Part shown: positions 59,444 to 64,000 of the stretch, piece by piece
How the letters are laid out: every line of letters begins with the position of its first letter
How positions within the stretch are numbered: the first letter of the stretch is position 1
Origin: a virus
Length of the DNA stretch: 64,000 nt
Strand: one strand, 5' to 3'
IMG/VR virus record: IMGVR_UViG_3300046820_002290
Location: 1 to 64,000 of that record
Position numbers and translations under genes: made by a program
Notes under the pieces: generated by a model
What the model saw: the letters and a program-made list of their open reading frames with translations, nothing else
The model's database searches: none
What the model was told of the DNA's origin: nothing

Positions 59444-61462
59444 ATGGCCATCGTTCCGTTTAACCCTAATAACGAAGTCATCCCGATTCCCAATAACCCG
59501 TTTTATTGGCCCCAAGAATCGGCGTTCCAGACCCCGCAAGGTCCCCTTATCTTTGGGGCAGGCTTCTCCGTTGATTACAATACCGGTGTCGTAAGTGTTG
59601 ATCCGGCACCTCCGGCGTCCACGGGTACGGTAACTTCTGTTACCGCTGGCGCTGGCTTGATCACAAGTCCTTTCGCCGGTATTACAACAGTCGGTCAAGT
59701 TTCGCTCGCAACTGTCCCCGGCGTTGTTCCCGGAACTTACACTTATGCGGCGTTTAGTGTTGACTCTTATGGCCGCATCACATCGGCTGCAAGTGGAGTA
59801 GCTCCCGTTCAAACACTAAGTGGAATCTACCCAATCAACGTTACTGGAGCTGCGCCCTCCCTTACTGTATCAATCGCTGCCGGAACTACCGCAAACGCGG
59901 GTGCCGTTCAGCTGGTTGACAACGTAAGCACCCCGTCCAACACACTCGCCCTGACTGCCAACCAAGGGTACCTTCTTCAAAACCAAATCAACGCAATTGC
60001 TGGAACAGCCAACATCCAATTCCTGGCTGGTACTCTCAACGCTGCCACAGGTAATGTTGTTACTGCGACTGCCGAAGGTAACACCGCAGGCATCTTGGCT
60101 GGTAGTCCCCTGCCTGCCGCAAGCGGCACAAACATCGGTGCTACTCTCCTGATTACAACTGCCGCCACCTACACACCTCCTGGCGGTACTGCGGTTAGCG
60201 TAGTTCCTGGCGACCAACTCCTGAGCGACGGCACAAACTGGGTTTACTTCCAGACCGGTTTCCGTGCTCCTTACGCCACCACCACCACTGCCGGCATCGT
60301 TCGTTACGCCACTGTTGCTGAGACACAGGCACTGGCCGATAATACCATTGCCGTGACACCTTTTGGTCTGTCCGGAATGGTTGCCTCGACCACTCAGCGT
60401 GGTTTCGTTGAGTTGGCTGACGCTGCAGAGACTCAACTGCTTGCCGACACCACTCGTGCTGTCACCCCTGCAGGACTCGGTACTCTTCAGGCTACCACAA
60501 CTTCTCGCGGTATCGTTCAACTGAATGATACACTGACAAGCACTTCGACCACGCTGGCCCCAACTGCTCGTGCGCTCAAACAAGCTTTCGATGAGTCGAT
60601 TCACAATAACATTATTCAAGCTAACGGCGATCTAATCGTTGGCCAAGCTGCTGCAGACCCTCAAATCCTTCCAAAGGGTTCGAACGGTCAGGTTCTCACG
60701 GTAGACAATACCGCTTCCTTGGGTGTATCTTGGCAGACGCCAATCGCCCCTGAGTCCACTCCGGTTGGCTCGGTGTGCTGGTTCACAACTGATGATCCTG
60801 CCAAGCTCCCCGTGGGCTGGTTGGTTGCAGATGGCTCTTCTTACGGTGTTGACTCTTCCAACCCCTACTATCCGCTGTACCAAGTAATCGGTACAACTTT
60901 CACCCCTCCCGCCGATCCTCCGGGAACTTTCCGTGTCCCCGATCTTCGCGGTCAGTTCATTCGTGGTTGGAACGACGCCGGCACTCAAGGTCCTGGAAAC
61001 CTGGATCCCGGTCGTGCTTTTGGCTCCTGTCAAGCAGACGCCTATCAACAGCACTCACACTCGGTAACTGATCCTGGCCACATCCACGCGATTACTGATC
61101 CGGGCCACAACCACCTTATTACTGATCCTGGGCATACGCACACTGTTACCGATCCCGGTCATAGCCACCAGTTCAATGTCCCCAACTCCGAAGTTGTGGG
61201 CGATCAAGCTGGCTTCTACGACGGTAACAACAAGCGAGGGAACAGAGGTGCGGGCACTACAAACAGCAGTGCAAATGTTTCTATCAACAACGCAACAACA
61301 GGCGTGACAATCAACACCGCTCTCACCGGTATCACCCAAACAATCATCTGCACCACTGGACTCACAGTTAATAACTCTCCCGCCAGCGCTCCGGTTCCCA
61401 ACGAGACTCGTCCTACAAACTTCTCACTACTCCCTATCATCAAGTACCGGGATCCTGTCTGA
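59444..61462 (+). CDS. Tail fibre with collar domain and TDPGHxH metal-binding repeats
   Basis: A 672-residue fibre. The N-terminus (VIPIPNNPFYWPQESAFQTP) is the same type as the preceding gene. It carries the shared shaft module (NAGAVQLVDNVSTPSN, then TYTPPGGTAVSVVPGDQ). The collar domain is at about 439-515 (FRVPDLRGQFIRGWNDAG). Four units of TDPGHxH at nine-residue steps follow, then NSEVVGDQAGFYDGN and a C-terminal Thr/Asn-rich needle. HxH pairs in T4 gp37 and gp12 bind metal ions in the trimer needle, and these probably do the same. It is the likely receptor-binding partner of the GH18 fibre. Confidence 0.85.
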   Translation: MAIVPFNPNNEVIPIPNNPFYWPQESAFQTPQGPLIFGAGFSVDYNTGVVSVDPAPPASTGTVTSVTAGAGLITSPFAGITTVGQVSLATVPGVVPGTYTYAAFSVDSYGRITSAASGVAPVQTLSGIYPINVTGAAPSLTVSIAAGTTANAGAVQLVDNVSTPSNTLALTANQGYLLQNQINAIAGTANIQFLAGTLNAATGNVVTATAEGNTAGILAGSPLPAASGTNIGATLLITTAATYTPPGGTAVSVVPGDQLLSDGTNWVYFQTGFRAPYATTTTAGIVRYATVAETQALADNTIAVTPFGLSGMVASTTQRGFVELADAAETQLLADTTRAVTPAGLGTLQATTTSRGIVQLNDTLTSTSTTLAPTARALKQAFDESIHNNIIQANGDLIVGQAAADPQILPKGSNGQVLTVDNTASLGVSWQTPIAPESTPVGSVCWFTTDDPAKLPVGWLVADGSSYGVDSSNPYYPLYQVIGTTFTPPADPPGTFRVPDLRGQFIRGWNDAGTQGPGNLDPGRAFGSCQADAYQQHSHSVTDPGHIHAITDPGHNHLITDPGHTHTVTDPGHSHQFNVPNSEVVGDQAGFYDGNNKRGNRGAGTTNSSANVSINNATTGVTINTALTGITQTIICTTGLTVNNSPASAPVPNETRPTNFSLLPIIKYRDPV

Positions 61463-61483
61463 TTAGCCCGAACCCCAAACCAC

Positions 61484-61492
61484 GGGTAAAAC
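61484..61492 (+). promoter_or_regulatory. Conserved intergenic element GGGTAAAAC
   Basis: Exact copy. CAGTCAAGCTG follows, and ATG 61521 is 28 bases beyond. Confidence 0.6.
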
Positions 61493-61520
61493 CAGTCAAG
61501 CTGAAGATTTGGTCGTCACT

Positions 61521-63839
61521 ATGCCCGCCTTACCCGTTGATTTCGATCCGTACAATCCGATTCCAAACGGACCGTTTTACTCCCCCCTAACCTATTACCT
61601 GCAAGGTCCGGTTGGCCCTTTGGTAGTTGGTTCGGGTCTGTCCGTCAGTCTGCAAGGTGTAATCAGTGCCACCGGTGGTGGCGGTGGTGGTGGCACAGTG
61701 ACTTCCATCACTGCCGGCCTAGGTCTGACCGGCGGAACCATCACTGGCTCGGGAACTATCAGCCTTGCTCCTAGCGGCGTGGTCGCTGGCGCTTACACCT
61801 ACCCTGCGCTTTCGGTAGACTCTTTCGGGCGTATTACGTCCATCATGAGTGGCAGCCCCGTTACCAGCATCTCTGCTAGCGTTCCCCTGCTTCTGACTGG
61901 CTCCCCCACTTCCCCAACTATTTCGATCCAGCCTGCGTCTACTTCGCAAACAGGATCCGTACAACTCAATAATACGACCACCAGCACCCTTACCAACCAA
62001 GCCCTGACCGCTGCTGCTGGTAAGAGCCTGCAAGATCAAATCAATGCCGTTGCACAAAATGCCAACGGCCTGGTTCTGGCTGGCACTCTAAACGCTGCTA
62101 CTGGCAATGTTGCCAACGCAACTACCGCTGGCGTTTCCGCTGGTTTTACCGCTGGTTCCCCTGTTCCCGCTGCTTCGCCGGCAATCAATGATTACTATGT
62201 AATCGTCACCACTGCTGCCGCTTCTTATACTCCGACTGGCGGAGCTACCATCACTGGCGTAAACGTTGGTGACTACATCCTGTGCTCCAGCGGCGCTTGG
62301 ACCATCCTGCGTGTCGGACCCATCACAGGTGCTTACGCCACAACAACCACCGCTGGTGTGGTTGAACTGGCGACCTCCGCTGAGGCCATCACCGGTACCG
62401 ATCCAAACGCAGTTCTGACTCCGTTCACTGGTACTGCTACTTACGTTGCCCGTAAGTGCTTCACCGGTCCTGGTCAGATTCTGGCAAGTAACGGTAACGC
62501 AACTTATGCCGCTCTTGGATCGGGCATTGACGGTCAAGTTTTGACCGCTGACTCTTCCGCTCCCCTCGGCGTCAAGTGGGCACCTGGTGGTGGTGGTGGT
62601 GGTGCCAGCATTAACATGAGCTTCCTGGCTCCGATCACTGGTACTACCAACCCCTACAGTGGTGGCGTCGTGGCAGTAGGTATCAATACTGCCTCCACAA
62701 CTGCTCTGGGTGCTGTCCAGCTAGCTGACACTGCCGCCACTCAAGCTGGTGTATCTCCTTCCCTTGTGGTAACTTCGCTGGGCGCAGCAAGCACTTACAT
62801 CCCTTTCTGCGACTTTACGGCAAAAGGTCAACTGATTGTCGCCTCAGGTCCCAATGCTTACGCCATGGAGCCTCCTGGTGCTGACGGTCTGGCTCTGGTG
62901 GCTTGCGCCGCTTGCGCCAATGGCGTTACTTATGCCAACCCTCTGGCTGTTGCGACTCCCTCTACTCTTGGTGCGTTCAAAGGATTCGCTGCCGGTACCG
63001 GTGGCAACCTGTCCCTTGGTGGCTCCGCTCTAGCCGGCATCGGCGCTGGTGTCGCTAACACTGCCCTCGGTGTTCAATCTGCCACCACCCTTACCACCGG
63101 TAACGGTAACACCGTAGTTGGTAATGGCGCTCTTGCTCTTGATACCACCGGTAGCTGCAACGTGGCGATGGGTGTTTGCGCCCTTTACTCCACTGTTGGC
63201 GGCGAAGGTAACACCGCTCTTGGTACCGGCGCTGGCGCCACGATGACCAGCGGTGACTTCAACGTTCTGATTGGTTTCTGCGCAGGTGACGTAGTAACTA
63301 CGGGTTGTTACAACATCGCCATCGGTGCCAACGCAATGGGCACCACGGCCACAACCGGTTGCAATAACGTTCTGGTTGGCTGCGGCGCCGGTAACAACGT
63401 CACCACCCAGAGCAATCAGATTGTCATCGGTGCGGGCAACTCCTGCACAACAGGAACCGCAAACGGCGGCGCAACATTCGCGTTCGGCGGTGGTTGCTCC
63501 ATCTATGCCGCAGCTCAAGCTGCTGGCACAGCCGTCTGGACTTCTGTGTCCGACCAAAGCCTAAAGGAAGACGTTGCTGACTTGGCGCTGGGCCTCGACT
63601 TTGTGGGTCAGCTTCAGCCACGCACCTACACCTGGAAGGCAGACGGTGGCAAGTCCGCTGGTTTCATCGCTCAGGAAGCTGCTGCTGTTGTAGATGCTCA
63701 CGGCGCCGATTATCTCGGTTTCGTTGACAAGTCTAACGAACTCTGGGGTGTTGGTCCTGCCGCTCTCATTCCAGTCCTGGTGAATGCCATCAAGGAACTG
63801 AAGGCCGAAGTAGATGAACTGAAAGCCAAACTTGGCTGA
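61521..63839 (+). CDS. Tail fibre with C-terminal S74 intramolecular chaperone
   Basis: A 772-residue fibre from ATG 61521; a TTG at 61509 is an alternative. The N-terminus (DPYNPIPNGPFYSPLTYYLQ) is the same attachment type. It then has a Gly-rich hinge, the shared shaft module, and YadA-head-like repeats (VANTALGVQSATTLTTGNGN). The last 96 residues are a peptidase S74 chaperone that helps trimerisation and then cuts itself off: SDQSLKEDV with S677 and K682 as the dyad, GFIAQEAAAVV, and a final coiled coil (LVNAIKELKAEVDELKAKLG). An intrinsic terminator follows. The mature fibre should lack the last 96 residues. Confidence 0.88.
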   Translation: MPALPVDFDPYNPIPNGPFYSPLTYYLQGPVGPLVVGSGLSVSLQGVISATGGGGGGGTVTSITAGLGLTGGTITGSGTISLAPSGVVAGAYTYPALSVDSFGRITSIMSGSPVTSISASVPLLLTGSPTSPTISIQPASTSQTGSVQLNNTTTSTLTNQALTAAAGKSLQDQINAVAQNANGLVLAGTLNAATGNVANATTAGVSAGFTAGSPVPAASPAINDYYVIVTTAAASYTPTGGATITGVNVGDYILCSSGAWTILRVGPITGAYATTTTAGVVELATSAEAITGTDPNAVLTPFTGTATYVARKCFTGPGQILASNGNATYAALGSGIDGQVLTADSSAPLGVKWAPGGGGGGASINMSFLAPITGTTNPYSGGVVAVGINTASTTALGAVQLADTAATQAGVSPSLVVTSLGAASTYIPFCDFTAKGQLIVASGPNAYAMEPPGADGLALVACAACANGVTYANPLAVATPSTLGAFKGFAAGTGGNLSLGGSALAGIGAGVANTALGVQSATTLTTGNGNTVVGNGALALDTTGSCNVAMGVCALYSTVGGEGNTALGTGAGATMTSGDFNVLIGFCAGDVVTTGCYNIAIGANAMGTTATTGCNNVLVGCGAGNNVTTQSNQIVIGAGNSCTTGTANGGATFAFGGGCSIYAAAQAAGTAVWTSVSDQSLKEDVADLALGLDFVGQLQPRTYTWKADGGKSAGFIAQEAAAVVDAHGADYLGFVDKSNELWGVGPAALIPVLVNAIKELKAEVDELKAKLG

Positions 63840-63861
63840 GTGCAAATAAAATAAGAAAGAC

Positions 63862-63885
63862 GGGGAGGGAAACCTCCCCATTTTT
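63862..63885 (+). terminator. Intrinsic terminator after the S74 fibre gene
   Basis: GGGGAGG (63862-63868), GAAA tetraloop, CCTCCCC (63873-63879), A, then five T. Confidence 0.9.
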
Positions 63886-63897
63886 GTAGATAGCAAC

Positions 63898-63906
63898 GGG
63901 TAAAAC
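63898..63906 (+). promoter_or_regulatory. Conserved intergenic element GGGTAAAAC
   Basis: Exact copy between a strong terminator and the next gene, so it must supply the signal that restarts transcription if this gene is expressed separately. CAGTTATACG follows. Confidence 0.65.
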
Positions 63907-63930
63907 CAGTTATACGAACTTGTGGTGACT

Positions 63931-64000
63931 ATGGCGCTTCCGATTCGCCCGAACAACCCAAACATCCCCATTCCAAACAGCACGTTTTCTTCTCCGTTAA
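63931..64000 (+). CDS. Tail fibre, 5' end only (runs off the window)
   Basis: The first 23 codons only. The start MALPIRPNNPNIPIPNSTFS matches the IPNxPFYxP attachment N-terminus of the three preceding fibre genes, so this is a fourth member of that tandem family. The rest is outside the window. Confidence 0.7.
   Translation, partial: MALPIRPNNPNIPIPNSTFSSPL

Noticed and set aside
1-64000. tRNA, rRNA, integrase, insertion sequences or host metabolic genes (photosynthesis genes)
   Set aside because: None could be recognised by eye or among the open frames; a tRNA search program would be needed to exclude small tRNAs in the short gaps.

Overview
The window is a continuous piece of a large tailed (contractile-tail) bacteriophage genome. 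Every gene I accept lies on the + strand, gaps are very short, and stop/start overlaps (ATGA, TAATG) are common. No host gene, tRNA, rRNA, CRISPR array or insertion sequence was seen. A tail sheath, a gp25-like wedge and a J-like wedge show a myovirus. PhoH, a type II topoisomerase subunit and a DNA polymerase that resembles mitochondrial DNA polymerase gamma over its whole length suggest a cyanophage-like virus. From memory and unchecked, the marine Synechococcus myovirus S-TIM5 was described with such a polymerase. The host itself cannot be read from the sequence.

Layout. 1-4.8 kb: a small basic protein, a topoisomerase A/gp52-like subunit, unknown proteins and a Gly-rich virion-type protein. 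4.9-7.8 kb: gamma-like polymerase. 8-14.7 kb: a tail block with a tail assembly chaperone pair that carries a textbook -1 frameshift heptamer, a tail completion protein, a LysM-like protein, a very large sheath (1313 aa), a ribbon-helix-helix protein and a gp25-like wedge. 14.7-22 kb: a Mu-like head block with a DUF935 portal, a fused protease/scaffold, a Mu F-like protein, a decoration protein, the major capsid protein and the tail tube. 22-34 kb: a GIY-YIG homing endonuclease, baseplate proteins (J-like, V-like and several unknown), a gp36/DUF1320-like connector and a second GIY-YIG-type nuclease. 34-41 kb: tail fibres and an HNH homing nuclease. 41-46.8 kb: a tail terminator candidate, small and large terminase, and PhoH. 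46.9-50.1 kb: small, charged unknown proteins. 50.2-64 kb: at least six long fibre or baseplate proteins. One of these carries a GH18 chitinase-like domain, another a run of TDPGHxH repeats, and another an S74 autocleaving chaperone. The last gene runs off the end.

The most striking unexplained signal is a conserved intergenic element, GGGTAAAAC, with a looser TTAAC/TATAAC-like element about three bases downstream. It occurs in at least sixteen exact or near-exact copies and several variants, all on the + strand, mostly 30-40 nt before the start codon of the first gene of each cluster. It behaves like a phage-specific (probably late) promoter or leader element that splits the virion genes into transcription units. 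Three genes, including both GIY-YIG nucleases, end with their stop codon inside it. Several virion genes also have longer or structured leaders with hairpins.

In working terms, the head genes (portal, protease/scaffold, capsid, decoration, terminase) build and fill the capsid. The sheath, tube, wedge and hub genes make a contractile tail. A diversified fibre set, built from two N-terminal attachment types and a shared shaft module, gives host recognition and probably surface-polysaccharide attack. The tape measure protein, lysis genes, topoisomerase B subunit, helicase and primase are not in this window.
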